Positions 55,514 to 63,780 of a DNA stretch of 64,000 bases are shown in pieces. The notes below the pieces were generated by a model. That model worked only from the letters and a program-made list of their open reading frames with translations. It was not told where the DNA came from and ran no database searches. Source of the DNA: Bacteroidota bacterium (GTDB lineage: Bacteria > Bacteroidota > Bacteroidia > B-17B0 > Aurantibacillaceae); contig JAJNDK010000003.1 in NCBI GenBank assembly GCA_021156365.1, forward strand, positions 469,129 through 533,128. The letters run 5' to 3'. A program made the position numbers and the translations under genes. Each line of letters opens with the position of its first letter. Within the stretch, counting starts at the first letter, position 1.

Positions 55514-57055
55514 ATGAAAACAACAAAAAGAAAAAAAATCGGAATGCGCATTTCAAAGAATGTAATTCTTTCTTTGTTTGTGCTGGCAACTCTCGCCTCT
55601 TGTAAAAAAGAAGTACCGGTTTCTCCGGCTAAACCAGCTATGGAAAGCCCTGCAACTACCACTGACTATGGAGCGATCATTAGCTCTATGGGATTCAGCA
55701 TCGAGAAGATGGAAGATTATGGAGACTTCCTGTTAGTGGAAGAAGACATCATGTTTACAAAAGAAAAACTCGATGCAAGAATGGCAGACGGGGCTACACA
55801 AAAAACAACCCAGGCAAGTACCGGTCTTCACCTGGATCGTACCCCGGTCAGCAATATCCTGGTATATGTTGATCCTTCCATCCCTGTAGGTGGCGTGGAT
55901 GACTGGAGGGCTGATCTGTCTACTGCCATGGCGCACTGGAACAATATTACCGACTGTATCGTAAATCTGACGATCACTACCAACTCAGGTCTTGCAGATA
56001 TTACAGTGAGAAGTGATGCGAACGCGTTGCCGGATAATTATCAGGCAATTGCCGAATTTCCTGCCAACAGTTCCGATCCGGGCTACCAGATCCGGATCAA
56101 CCTGGATTTTAATAGTAATATGACTGTAAGCTCGGGACAAAAAGTATACAATATGGTTCACGAAATAGGGCATTGTATTGCATTCAGGCACACCAACTGG
56201 AGCGCAGCTGGCGAGTCCAGTGCATTTGAAATAGGGCATGGGTGTCCTGCTACAGATCCCAATTCCGTTATGAATGGTGGAACAGCATTGAGCTCCTGGA
56301 CAAGTTTCAGTACATATGATGATCTGGCGGCCAAGCTTGTGTATCCTGCATGGGCGGATTACACACAGCTCGGAGGAGTAGTATGGGCCGGAACAGAAGC
56401 AGTGACCTCCTGGGGCAGTTATATATACGCGATGAATAACAGCAGGTTTTACCAGATCGATCCTGCCAACGGAAATTACACACAGCTTGGAGGAGCAGTG
56501 TGGGCCGGAACAGATGCGATGACCTCTTTAGGCAACTCTGTATATGCTGTTAACAATAGCAGGATCTACAGAATAGTTCCTGCAACCGGAGCCTACACTC
56601 AGGTCGGTTCGGCAGTGTGGGGCGGAACCAACGCTATGACCGGCTATAGCGGTTATATCTACCTGGTGCAGAACAGTCGGTTCTATCAGGTGGATCCGGC
56701 TACCGGCACCTATATACAGTTGGGTGGTGCTGTCTGGGCCAACACCGAAGCCATGACCTCTTTGGGTAGTTATATCTATATCGTGCAAAACAGCCGTTTG
56801 TACCAGGTGAATTCTTCCACGGGAGCTTATACCCAGCTGGGCGGTGCCGTGTGGGGAGGAACAGCAGCCATGTCGGGAATAGGAAGTTATCTGTATATTA
56901 TAGAAAACGATATGTATTATAAAGTGGATCCGGCTAATGGAAATTATACACGTTTGGGAGGACCTGTGTGGGCTGGTACAGATGGCATGGCCCCTTTAGG
57001 AACCTATAATTATGTTATCGAGAACAGTAGATTTTATAAAGTAAATTCGATCTGA
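55514..57055 (+). CDS. HEIGH-type metalloprotease lipoprotein with six-repeat propeller, copy 1
   Basis: 513-residue predicted lipoprotein. Lipobox LASC with Cys30 after a basic, hydrophobic signal. The protease domain spans about 100-280: zinc motif HEIGH at 216-220 extended to HEIGHCIAFRH (His226), and a Met-turn-like SVMNGG, as in M57 'dual-action HEIGH' and other metzincins. Residues 283-513 are six 39-residue repeats of the form YTQLGGAVWAGTEAMTSLGS ... NSRFYQVDPATGN, likely a six-bladed propeller with lectin-like (tectonin-type) character. The likely role is a surface protease with a binding platform. It is the first member of a tandem duplication and keeps all catalytic residues. Confidence 0.85.
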   Translation: MKTTKRKKIGMRISKNVILSLFVLATLASCKKEVPVSPAKPAMESPATTTDYGAIISSMGFSIEKMEDYGDFLLVEEDIMFTKEKLDARMADGATQKTTQASTGLHLDRTPVSNILVYVDPSIPVGGVDDWRADLSTAMAHWNNITDCIVNLTITTNSGLADITVRSDANALPDNYQAIAEFPANSSDPGYQIRINLDFNSNMTVSSGQKVYNMVHEIGHCIAFRHTNWSAAGESSAFEIGHGCPATDPNSVMNGGTALSSWTSFSTYDDLAAKLVYPAWADYTQLGGVVWAGTEAVTSWGSYIYAMNNSRFYQIDPANGNYTQLGGAVWAGTDAMTSLGNSVYAVNNSRIYRIVPATGAYTQVGSAVWGGTNAMTGYSGYIYLVQNSRFYQVDPATGTYIQLGGAVWANTEAMTSLGSYIYIVQNSRLYQVNSSTGAYTQLGGAVWGGTAAMSGIGSYLYIIENDMYYKVDPANGNYTRLGGPVWAGTDGMAPLGTYNYVIENSRFYKVNSI

Positions 57056-57103
57056 CAGATCTTCTGTAAAGTATACTGACACTATTTGCCAGGATTGTTT
57101 TTA

Positions 57104-57157
57104 AAAGGCTGCTCCCCGTCACTCTGAGCCTGACGAAGAGGGGGCAGCCTTTTTTTA
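57104..57157 (+). terminator. Terminator of metalloprotease copy 1
   Basis: AAAGGCTGC-T-CCCC pairs with GGGGGCAGCCTTT, followed by T-rich sequence. The loop carries TCTGAGCCTGACGAAG. The same hairpin follows copy 2. Confidence 0.8.
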
Positions 57158-57267
57158 TTCCTTTTCAATGAGGTGTTTGCTAAAATTAGCCTCAAAAAAA
57201 GCTAAAAAAAGTCGTTTTTTTCTGAAGAAGTTCGGTTTACCGCCCTGTTTAAGCGATTGTACTTCAA

Positions 57268-57275
57268 TACATTTG
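57268..57275 (+). promoter_or_regulatory. -7 element, metalloprotease copy 2
   Basis: TACATTTG followed by C, 18 bp before the ATG. Same context as for copy 1, so the promoter was duplicated with the gene. Confidence 0.6.
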
Positions 57276-57292
57276 CTTAAAACCAATTCATC

Positions 57293-58834
57293 ATGAAAAC
57301 AACAAAAAGAAAAAACTCAGGAACGCGAATTTCAAAGAATCTAATTCTTTCTTTGTTCGTACTGGCAGCTGTAGCCTCCTGTAAAAAAGAAGTGCCGGTT
57401 TCGCCGGCTAAACCAGCTATGGAAAGCCCCGCAGGTACCCGGGATTATGGAGCGATCATCAGTTCCATGGGATTCAGCATTGAGAACATGGAAGATCACG
57501 GGGACTTCCTGCTCGTGGAAGAAGACATCATGTTTACAAAAGAAAAACTGGATGCAAGAGCCGACGGGGGGGCCACGCAAAAAACAACGCAGGCAAGTAC
57601 CGGTCTTCATCTGGATCGCACACCGGTGAGCAACATATTGGTATATGTTGATCCTTCCATCCCTGTAGGAGGTGCGGATGACTGGAGGGCTGATCTGTCT
57701 ACTGCTATGACGCACTGGAACAATATTACCGACTGTATCGTGAATCTCACGATCACCACCAACTCAGGTCTTGCAGACATTACAGTGAGAAGCGATGCAA
57801 ATGTTCTGGCTAATAATGTACAGGCAGCTGCAGAATTTCCTGCCAATAGTTCTGATCCGGGTTACCAGATCCGTATCAACCTGGATTTTAATAGTAATGC
57901 AACCGTTAGCTCCGGGCAAAAAATATACAATATGGCTCACGAAATAGGGCATTGTATCGCCTTCAGGCACACCAACTGGAGCGGAATAGGAGAATCCACT
58001 GCATTTGAAATAGCGCATGGATGTCCTGCCACGGATGCGAATTCCATTATGAATGGAGGAACGGCATTGAGCTCCTGGGCAGGTTTCAGTACATACGATG
58101 ATCTGGCGGCTAAGCTTGTGTATCCTGCATGGGCAGACTATGTTCAGCTGGGTACCGGAAACTGGGCAGGCACCGAGGCAGTAACATCATTAGGATCGTA
58201 TGTATATGCGATGAATAACAGCAGGTTCTACCAGCTTGATCCCACCAATGGCAATTACACGCAATTGGGCGGAGCAGTATGGGCCGGAACAGAAGCTATG
58301 ACCTCTTTAGGCAGCTATGTGTATGCGGTTAATAACAGCAGGATATACAGGATCGATCCTTCGAACGGGACGTACACGCAGATAGGAGGAGCGGTGTGGG
58401 CCGGAACCGATGCTATGACTACCTATGGCGGGTATCTTTACATAGTGGAGAACAGCCGGTTTTATCAGGTGGATCCAAGCACCGGCACCTATACCCAGCT
58501 GGGTGGCGCTGTCTGGACCAATTCCGAAGCGATGACTACTTTGGGCAGTTATATATACATTGTGCAAAACAGTCGTTTGTACCAGGTAGATCCTGCCACC
58601 GGAGCCTATACGCAGCAGGGTGGTGCAGTATGGACAGGAACTGAAGCTATGTCGGCCATAGGAAGTTATCTGTATATCATAGAAAACGACATGTATTATA
58701 AAGTGGATCCGTCCACCGGCAATTATACCCGTTTGGGTGGATTTGTATGGGCCGGAACAGATGGAATGGCCCCGATAGGAACATATAATTATGTTATTGA
58801 GAATGCCAGATTTTATAAAGTAAATTCGATCTGA
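57293..58834 (+). CDS. HEIGH-type metalloprotease lipoprotein with six-repeat propeller, copy 2
   Basis: Paralogue of the preceding gene, also 513 residues and alignable without a gap of note. Lipobox VASC with Cys30, zinc motif HEIGHCIAFRH, Met-turn SIMNGG, and six 39-residue repeats. Each repeat is more like its positional partner in copy 1 than like its own neighbours (for example repeat 1 AMNNSRFYQ, repeat 5 IIENDMYYK), so the whole gene was duplicated after the repeats formed. Differences are scattered substitutions, for instance a TGNW blade start in repeat 1. Both copies are intact and probably both are expressed. Confidence 0.85.
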   Translation: MKTTKRKNSGTRISKNLILSLFVLAAVASCKKEVPVSPAKPAMESPAGTRDYGAIISSMGFSIENMEDHGDFLLVEEDIMFTKEKLDARADGGATQKTTQASTGLHLDRTPVSNILVYVDPSIPVGGADDWRADLSTAMTHWNNITDCIVNLTITTNSGLADITVRSDANVLANNVQAAAEFPANSSDPGYQIRINLDFNSNATVSSGQKIYNMAHEIGHCIAFRHTNWSGIGESTAFEIAHGCPATDANSIMNGGTALSSWAGFSTYDDLAAKLVYPAWADYVQLGTGNWAGTEAVTSLGSYVYAMNNSRFYQLDPTNGNYTQLGGAVWAGTEAMTSLGSYVYAVNNSRIYRIDPSNGTYTQIGGAVWAGTDAMTTYGGYLYIVENSRFYQVDPSTGTYTQLGGAVWTNSEAMTTLGSYIYIVQNSRLYQVDPATGAYTQQGGAVWTGTEAMSAIGSYLYIIENDMYYKVDPSTGNYTRLGGFVWAGTDGMAPIGTYNYVIENARFYKVNSI

Positions 58835-58867
58835 CGTAATCTTCTCTAAAGTATACTGAATAATTTT

Positions 58868-58919
58868 AAAGGGCTGCTCCTGTCATTCTGAGCCTGACGA
58901 AGAAGGAGCAGCCTTTTTT
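58868..58919 (+). terminator. Terminator of metalloprotease copy 2
   Basis: GGCTGCTCCT (58872-58881) and AGGAGCAGCC (58904-58913), then T6. The loop contains GTCATTCTGAGCCTGACGAA, a sequence also in the copy 1 hairpin. Confidence 0.85.
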
Positions 58920-59014
58920 ATTTCCCGGACATTTGAACACCCCGTTTTTAATATCAAAATCTTCTTCCTGTATTTCCGGCTGTATTTATCTCCAGTTTTG
59001 TATAAAACAGCGCC

Positions 59015-59995
59015 ATCCTTTCCATCCATAACATATCGTATAATTACCCGGGCAATTCCTCTTTCAAAGGAATTAAAAACTTTTCGCTTGATCTGGAGGA
59101 AGGAGCATTACTAACCGTACTCGGAAAAAGCGGGAGCGGGAAATCCACACTTCTCAAATGCATTTACGGATTGACCGATCTGCAGCAGGGAACGATCCTG
59201 TTCAATGGCGAACAAGTGTTGGGACCTGCCTACAACCTGATCCCCGGACACAAGGAGATGAAGCTGGTAAGCCAGGAATACATTGTACTTGAAAATAATA
59301 CAGTGCAGGAGAATATTACCGATATGCTGGCTGGTTATACCAACGAATACAAAGATCACAGGGCCAGACAGGTATTGCGTGCAGTGGAGCTGACCAAATT
59401 CAGTGTGAAAAAAGCAAAGGAGCTTTCCAGTGGTCAGCGCCAGCGGCTTTCCATCGCAAGAGCCCTGGCGGACTTCCCGAAACTATTGCTGCTTGATGAG
59501 CCTTTTAGTAATCTTGATTTTTCAAAACGCGATACGCTTTTTTCATTTATCCGCGAAAACCTCCGGCAACACAATGCCTCCTGCATTTTTATTACACATC
59601 ACCCGCAGGAAGCGATCCGGTATGCAGATGAGGTGATGGTGCTTGAAGAAGGAAAGATAAAGGCGCACGATACTCCTGAAGAATTGTATAAACATCCCGG
59701 AACGATTGAAATTGCAAAGCTCTTCGGGAAGTGTTTCAGTCTTACCAAAAAAGATTTCGTTCAGCACAAGGGACTTCGGTTTACGAACGGGGAAGTATTG
59801 CTGCGTCCCGAAAATTTTAAGATCGTCTCCAATTCCAACAAAAACAGGCAATTTACAGGCACTGTACAAGAGAGTTTTTTTGCCGGGTCACATTATGAGC
59901 TCAAAATAAAACTAAGCAGCAGCAAAATTATTTTCTGTTATTCAGCCACCGACAAATACAAAAGCGGAGCTGAAATTTCTCTCCTTGTAGAATAA
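59015..59995 (+). CDS. ABC transporter ATPase, PotA/FbpC-like, without an ordinary start codon
   Basis: Cytosolic ATPase of an importer. The frame is open from a TAA at 59003, and the family N-terminus is encoded upstream of the first ATG/GTG/TTG (TTG at 59171): ATC CTT TCC ATC CAT AAC gives a typical [M]LSIHNISYNYPG. Walker A LGKSGSGKST, Q-loop SQEYIVLEN, signature LSSGQRQRLSIARAL, Walker B LLLLDEPFSNLD and H-loop FITHH are all present. The last 70 residues are a TOBE-like beta domain (RPENFKIV, FTGTVQESFFAG), as in polyamine and iron importers. ATC at 59015 is the best start, just after a TTTTG box; otherwise the start was mutated. No permease gene adjoins. 326 residues. Confidence 0.75.
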   Translation: MLSIHNISYNYPGNSSFKGIKNFSLDLEEGALLTVLGKSGSGKSTLLKCIYGLTDLQQGTILFNGEQVLGPAYNLIPGHKEMKLVSQEYIVLENNTVQENITDMLAGYTNEYKDHRARQVLRAVELTKFSVKKAKELSSGQRQRLSIARALADFPKLLLLDEPFSNLDFSKRDTLFSFIRENLRQHNASCIFITHHPQEAIRYADEVMVLEEGKIKAHDTPEELYKHPGTIEIAKLFGKCFSLTKKDFVQHKGLRFTNGEVLLRPENFKIVSNSNKNRQFTGTVQESFFAGSHYELKIKLSSSKIIFCYSATDKYKSGAEISLLVE

Positions 59996-60032
59996 ATATG
60001 GCATAGTATCGGTTTCTTTTTCAGGATAACAG

Positions 60033-60052
60033 TAGCTCCTACGGAGCTTTTT
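60033..60052 (+). terminator. Weak intrinsic terminator after the ABC ATPase
   Basis: AGCTCC, TAC, GGAGCTTTTTG: a 6-bp stem with a T-run, about 38 bp after the stop. Confidence 0.5.
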
Positions 60053-60057
60053 GAAAA

Positions 60058-60250
60058 CAGACGCGGATTTCGTAGATATGATTTGAAGGATTTTGTGGCG
60101 GCATGTCCTGCGATGTAGCTTAACGATCACTCAAGCTAAAGTGTGATGCGATCAGTGTAAGCGTAAAAGCAGACTAATCTGTGAAATTATCACTAACTTC
60201 TTTAACAAAGCACATAAAAAAATCCGTGGAATCTGCGAAATCCGCGTCTG
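60058..60250. repeat. Second interspersed repeat, with 20-bp terminal inverted repeats
   Basis: CAGACGCGGATTTCGTAGAT (60058-60077) is the inverse of ATCTGCGAAATCCGCGTCTG (60231-60250) with one mismatch. The 150 bp between hold no ORF and include TGATGCGATCAGTG and AATCTGTGAAATTATC. It lies in the 272-bp gap between the ABC ATPase and tamL and looks like a non-autonomous element different from the 34/37-kb pair. Confidence 0.65.
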
Positions 60251-60267
60251 GCCAGCTAAGCAATTTT

Positions 60268-62835
60268 TTAAAACGGATAACCAATACCGAAATTCAATAC
60301 AGTTCCCCTGATCGGTTTTTTATCAAAGGTCCAGCGATTCCCTTCAATATATTTCGGATCATAGAGCTTAAAGGCGGCATCAAGACGGATAATGAAAAAG
60401 CTGAAATCGGCACGAAGACCAAAGCCGCTTCCGGTTGCAAACTCTTTGTAAAAACGATCCAGCTTGAAATCCGCTCCCGGTTTTTGCGGATCGGGTTTTC
60501 GGAGCCAGATATTTCCTGCATCCACAAACCAGGCTCCGTTCAGGAATTTATAGATGTTGAAACGGTACTCTATGTTAAACTCTAACTGCGCATCACCGAT
60601 CTGGTCAAAATTACCATCGTTCTCTGAATTATAGGAACCTGGTCCTACCGTACGTGCTTTCCAGGCGCGCACAGAGTTGGGGCCGCCACCAAAAAAACTT
60701 TTCTCATATGGCAATACACGCAGGTTGTGCAAAGGCTTACCTACGCCGCCCGTTGCCCTGAAAACCAAACGACCGGACTTACGGATGTTTTTATACAGCC
60801 TGTAATCATAAGCAAGGCGAAGGAACTGTGCAAAAGGAACATTCAATATGTAGTATCTTCCTGCAGTATCTTTCGGCTGACCGGTCAGGTTGTAAAGTCC
60901 GCGCATGATGTTCCCGCTGGACTCTGCATCCAGTTTCAGGTAGGTGAAATACTTGCGCGAATTGGCATTTTTCGCTGTCTGGTTGTTGTAGCTGAATGAA
61001 TACCTGGATACGGTGGTAACGTGATCGATAAACGTGTTTTTCAGGAACAGGTTATTGGAATTGTTCAGCTCGCTCTGGAAATCGGCAGAAAGATTACTCA
61101 CCTTGATGATACTGAATTCAAAAGGCACAATACTCTGACGGATGAACTCTCCCGATTTATACTGAAAACCATAGGACACGTTGGATAAGGACCGTGCAAA
61201 TTCTGGACGCTGCTGGTAGTTGAAAGAGCTGGTGAATACGGTTTTGGGCGCGGCATTTTTGTTGAATCTGAAAACAGAAAAAGGGAATAATTGTTTCGGA
61301 ACATATAGATTTAATTCCGGACCGAATTGAAAAGTGTTGAACGCCTGGAAAAAATCATTGTTCACATCGCCTTCTTCTTTTACGAAGTTGCTTTGCGCCG
61401 TTAATCCACCGCGCAGCTTCAGCTCCAGCAACTCAGCGCCCCTGAGCAGGTTCCGGTTCTGGTATACAAAACTGCCGGCCACACCAAGGTTACCGGTGGT
61501 GTTGGTGCCTTCCGTTTCCACCGTGAAATTCTGTTTCATGATCGGCATCAGTTGGATAAAACAATCGAGCCTGTCGCTGGTGCCAGGTGTCTTCAGGAAA
61601 AGAAGATTTACATTTTTAAATGCCCTCAGGTCGGTGAGCTTGCCATAGGTTTCTTCCGCTGCCGCATTCACGAATATTTCGCCTTCATGGAACATTACTT
61701 TGTTAGCAATGTCCCTCTTTTTGAATTTAAGCTTATCGCTATACAGAAAAGTTACACCATTGTACACCACACTATCCTTGTAGCCCGATTTGTTGCCAAC
61801 GAGATAGTCGGGAATGATATAGATCTTGTTGATGTAGTAGCGTGTGTGCGGTCTGGTAAGTATGGTGTCGCCATTCGTAAGATCCTTGTAGGCAAAGTTT
61901 TTTATACCAAGAATGAGATTCAGCTCGTGATTGTTGAGGTTGGTATCCACCCGGTAATAAATATACTCCTGCGAAAATTCAAAATAGCCGTTGTTTTTTT
62001 GTGTGGCCACTATACGTTCACGCTCTTTTTGAAGCACATCCTCATCATAGCGCATCCCGCGTTTGATAAGCGAATGCAGGGTATCCTGGAAAACATAATA
62101 GCTCAGCTGCTCGTCGGGAATTTTGTAGGTGATATTTTTTATGTGATAAGGAGTGGATTTGCTGATCCTGTAATGCACATAAGCCCTTTTCTTTTTATAA
62201 GTCACAAACAGGAACTTTTTTGCGTCTGTTTTTACCACTGAATCGGTGGCTTTGCTATTGAAGTATCCTTTTGTGAACAGGTATTTCTGGATCTGCTCCC
62301 TTGAAACTTTTGTCTGGAATGAATCCAGTACTACCGGTGCTTCACCTGCATCCATTACATTTTCTCTCCAGGTAAGTTTGGCCGGATCTTTTAGTTTGGG
62401 TGTTTTGGGCTGACGCAGGGGTTTGGATTCGTAGCCTTTTTTTTCGCGTTCGATATTTTTCAGGCGGATCTTTTCGTTTTTTCGTTCGATCTTTTTGTTT
62501 TTCCGGTCTGTTTTTAATTTCCGTTTTTCATTGATCCGCTCATATTTTTTATTCCGTTTTTCCCGGGCAGCGGGTATTTTGCTCTGATCGATCGTATTGT
62601 AGAGCCAGAGATGGAACTGAACGGTTTTTAGTATTTTCCGGTTGGGTTTCTGGCGGATGTAGCTTTCTACCTCTGCTTCGTCGAGGCCGGTATGTTTGTC
62701 TTCGATAATGTTCTTTTCGAGCAGGTATTCATTCGGCTTTAGTTTTTTGGTAGGATTACAGGAAAAAGCAAAAACAAGCCCAAAAATTAGCACAGTTATT
62801 TTCAAATGCTTTATTTTGCGAACCCTCTTCTGCAT
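60268..62835 (-). CDS. tamL: Outer-membrane assembly lipoprotein TamL (BamA/TamA superfamily)
   Basis: Omp85-family barrel that with TamB supports outer-membrane biogenesis; TamL is the lipidated TamA form known in Bacteroidota. 855 residues. Lipobox FSC with Cys26 after a basic signal. A POTRA-containing region follows (GLDEAEVESYIRQKPNRKI; HYRISKSTPYHIKNITYKIPDEQL; ITNKVMF-like DIANKVMFHEGEIF), with a Lys/Arg-rich, coiled stretch at about 95-150. The C-terminal 16-strand barrel contains GGPNSVRAWKART and ends GTVLNFGIGYPF with terminal Phe, as in Omp85 proteins. Divergent from an RNA methyltransferase gene, an arrangement I recall from other members of the phylum. Confidence 0.92.
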   Translation of the reverse strand: MQKRVRKIKHLKITVLIFGLVFAFSCNPTKKLKPNEYLLEKNIIEDKHTGLDEAEVESYIRQKPNRKILKTVQFHLWLYNTIDQSKIPAAREKRNKKYERINEKRKLKTDRKNKKIERKNEKIRLKNIEREKKGYESKPLRQPKTPKLKDPAKLTWRENVMDAGEAPVVLDSFQTKVSREQIQKYLFTKGYFNSKATDSVVKTDAKKFLFVTYKKKRAYVHYRISKSTPYHIKNITYKIPDEQLSYYVFQDTLHSLIKRGMRYDEDVLQKERERIVATQKNNGYFEFSQEYIYYRVDTNLNNHELNLILGIKNFAYKDLTNGDTILTRPHTRYYINKIYIIPDYLVGNKSGYKDSVVYNGVTFLYSDKLKFKKRDIANKVMFHEGEIFVNAAAEETYGKLTDLRAFKNVNLLFLKTPGTSDRLDCFIQLMPIMKQNFTVETEGTNTTGNLGVAGSFVYQNRNLLRGAELLELKLRGGLTAQSNFVKEEGDVNNDFFQAFNTFQFGPELNLYVPKQLFPFSVFRFNKNAAPKTVFTSSFNYQQRPEFARSLSNVSYGFQYKSGEFIRQSIVPFEFSIIKVSNLSADFQSELNNSNNLFLKNTFIDHVTTVSRYSFSYNNQTAKNANSRKYFTYLKLDAESSGNIMRGLYNLTGQPKDTAGRYYILNVPFAQFLRLAYDYRLYKNIRKSGRLVFRATGGVGKPLHNLRVLPYEKSFFGGGPNSVRAWKARTVGPGSYNSENDGNFDQIGDAQLEFNIEYRFNIYKFLNGAWFVDAGNIWLRKPDPQKPGADFKLDRFYKEFATGSGFGLRADFSFFIIRLDAAFKLYDPKYIEGNRWTFDKKPIRGTVLNFGIGYPF

Positions 62836-62843
62836 ATAATACG

Positions 62844-62851
62844 CGAAGATA
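62844..62851 (-). promoter_or_regulatory. -7 element of tamL
   Basis: Minus strand TATCTTCG followed by C, 8 bases before the tamL ATG. A -33 TTTG is not seen. Confidence 0.45.
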
Positions 62852-62863
62852 GGGCTTTAATCC

Positions 62864-63622
62864 ATGCTCAGTAAAAATCAACTTAAAAATATAACAAGCC
62901 TTCACACTAAAAAAAACCGTGATGAGGAACAATTGTTTTTGATCGAAGGAGAAAAAATGATGGAGGAATTATTCCGTTCGGATTTCAGGACGGAAATGGT
63001 TTTTGCGCAGGAGGACTGGATAGAGAAGAATGAAGCACAGCTCGGGCGAAAAAAAATTCCATGCCAGCCCGTTACAGAAGCAGAGCTAAAAAAAATATCC
63101 CTGCTTTCCGCGCCCAATAAAGTACTGGCGATTGCCGGACAGAGAAGGGGAGAGGTTGATCTTGCAAAGGTGGGCTCGGAATTGTATCTGTACCTCGATG
63201 CGATCCGTGATCCGGGGAATATGGGCACGATCATTCGCCTGGCACACTGGTTTGGCGTTTCGCAGGTGATCTGTTCACCGGATTGTGTGGAGCTTTATAA
63301 TCCCAAAGTGGTTCAAAGTACGATGGGTTCCATATTCAGCATAAGGGTTTGTGAAGCAGTGTTAAGCGATCTGATTAGCGATAAAACGGGATTTCCGGTA
63401 TTCGGAGCCCTCCTGGATGGAGAAAATATATACGGAAAGGACAATTTTACATCTGGTATTTTGGTGATCGGGAACGAATCCAATGGGATTTCCGAAAAAA
63501 ACCTGCCCCTGATCTCCGACCGGGTAAAAATACCTCCTGCGGCTGAAAACCATGCGGAGTCGCTGAATGCGGCTATGGCGACGGCTGTTTTTTTATCGGA
63601 ATACCTGCGTCGAAAAAAATAG
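62864..63622 (+). CDS. SpoU/TrmH-family RNA 2'-O-methyltransferase
   Basis: Knotted SAM-dependent enzyme that methylates a ribose in rRNA or tRNA. 252 residues: an N-terminal substrate-binding domain (KKNRDEEQLFLIEGEKMMEE; LLSAPNKVLAIA) followed by the SPOUT domain. The three motifs are present: LDAIRDPGNMGTIIRLAHWFG, VIGNESNGIS and PPAAENHAESLNAAMATAVF. This domain layout fits RlmB/TsnR-like enzymes; target not assignable. It lies just upstream of the rRNA promoters. Confidence 0.93.
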   Translation: MLSKNQLKNITSLHTKKNRDEEQLFLIEGEKMMEELFRSDFRTEMVFAQEDWIEKNEAQLGRKKIPCQPVTEAELKKISLLSAPNKVLAIAGQRRGEVDLAKVGSELYLYLDAIRDPGNMGTIIRLAHWFGVSQVICSPDCVELYNPKVVQSTMGSIFSIRVCEAVLSDLISDKTGFPVFGALLDGENIYGKDNFTSGILVIGNESNGISEKNLPLISDRVKIPPAAENHAESLNAAMATAVFLSEYLRRKK

Positions 63623-63644
63623 TTGTAAAAAAACCGAAAATAAT

Positions 63645-63675
63645 TTTGGCAGTTCTAAAAATGTATATACATTTG
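63645..63675 (+). promoter_or_regulatory. rRNA promoter P1
   Basis: TTTG (63645-63648), 19 bp, TACATTTG (63668-63675), followed by CACCCC. A perfect Bacteroidota promoter, part of the gene-free 378 bp at the window end. Confidence 0.85.
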
Positions 63676-63749
63676 CACCCCCGTTTGAGAAACGTTATTT
63701 GAAGGGGAAGCAGGGTAAAAAGAAAAAACAAAAAATTTATTAAAAATAT

Positions 63750-63780
63750 TTTGTTAGTAAGAAAAAGCTTATTACTTTTG
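63750..63780 (+). promoter_or_regulatory. rRNA promoter P2
   Basis: TTTG (63750-63753), 19 bp, TACTTTTG (63773-63780), followed by CAGCCC. Also a perfect match. The first transcribed bases CCCGTTTGAGAA and a later ACGTTATTTGA are shared with those after P1, so the promoter segment looks duplicated. Confidence 0.85.

Noticed and set aside
61552..62241. 229-codon open frame on the plus strand
   Set aside because: Antisense to tamL, which has an unbroken Omp85-type frame with lipobox and terminal Phe.
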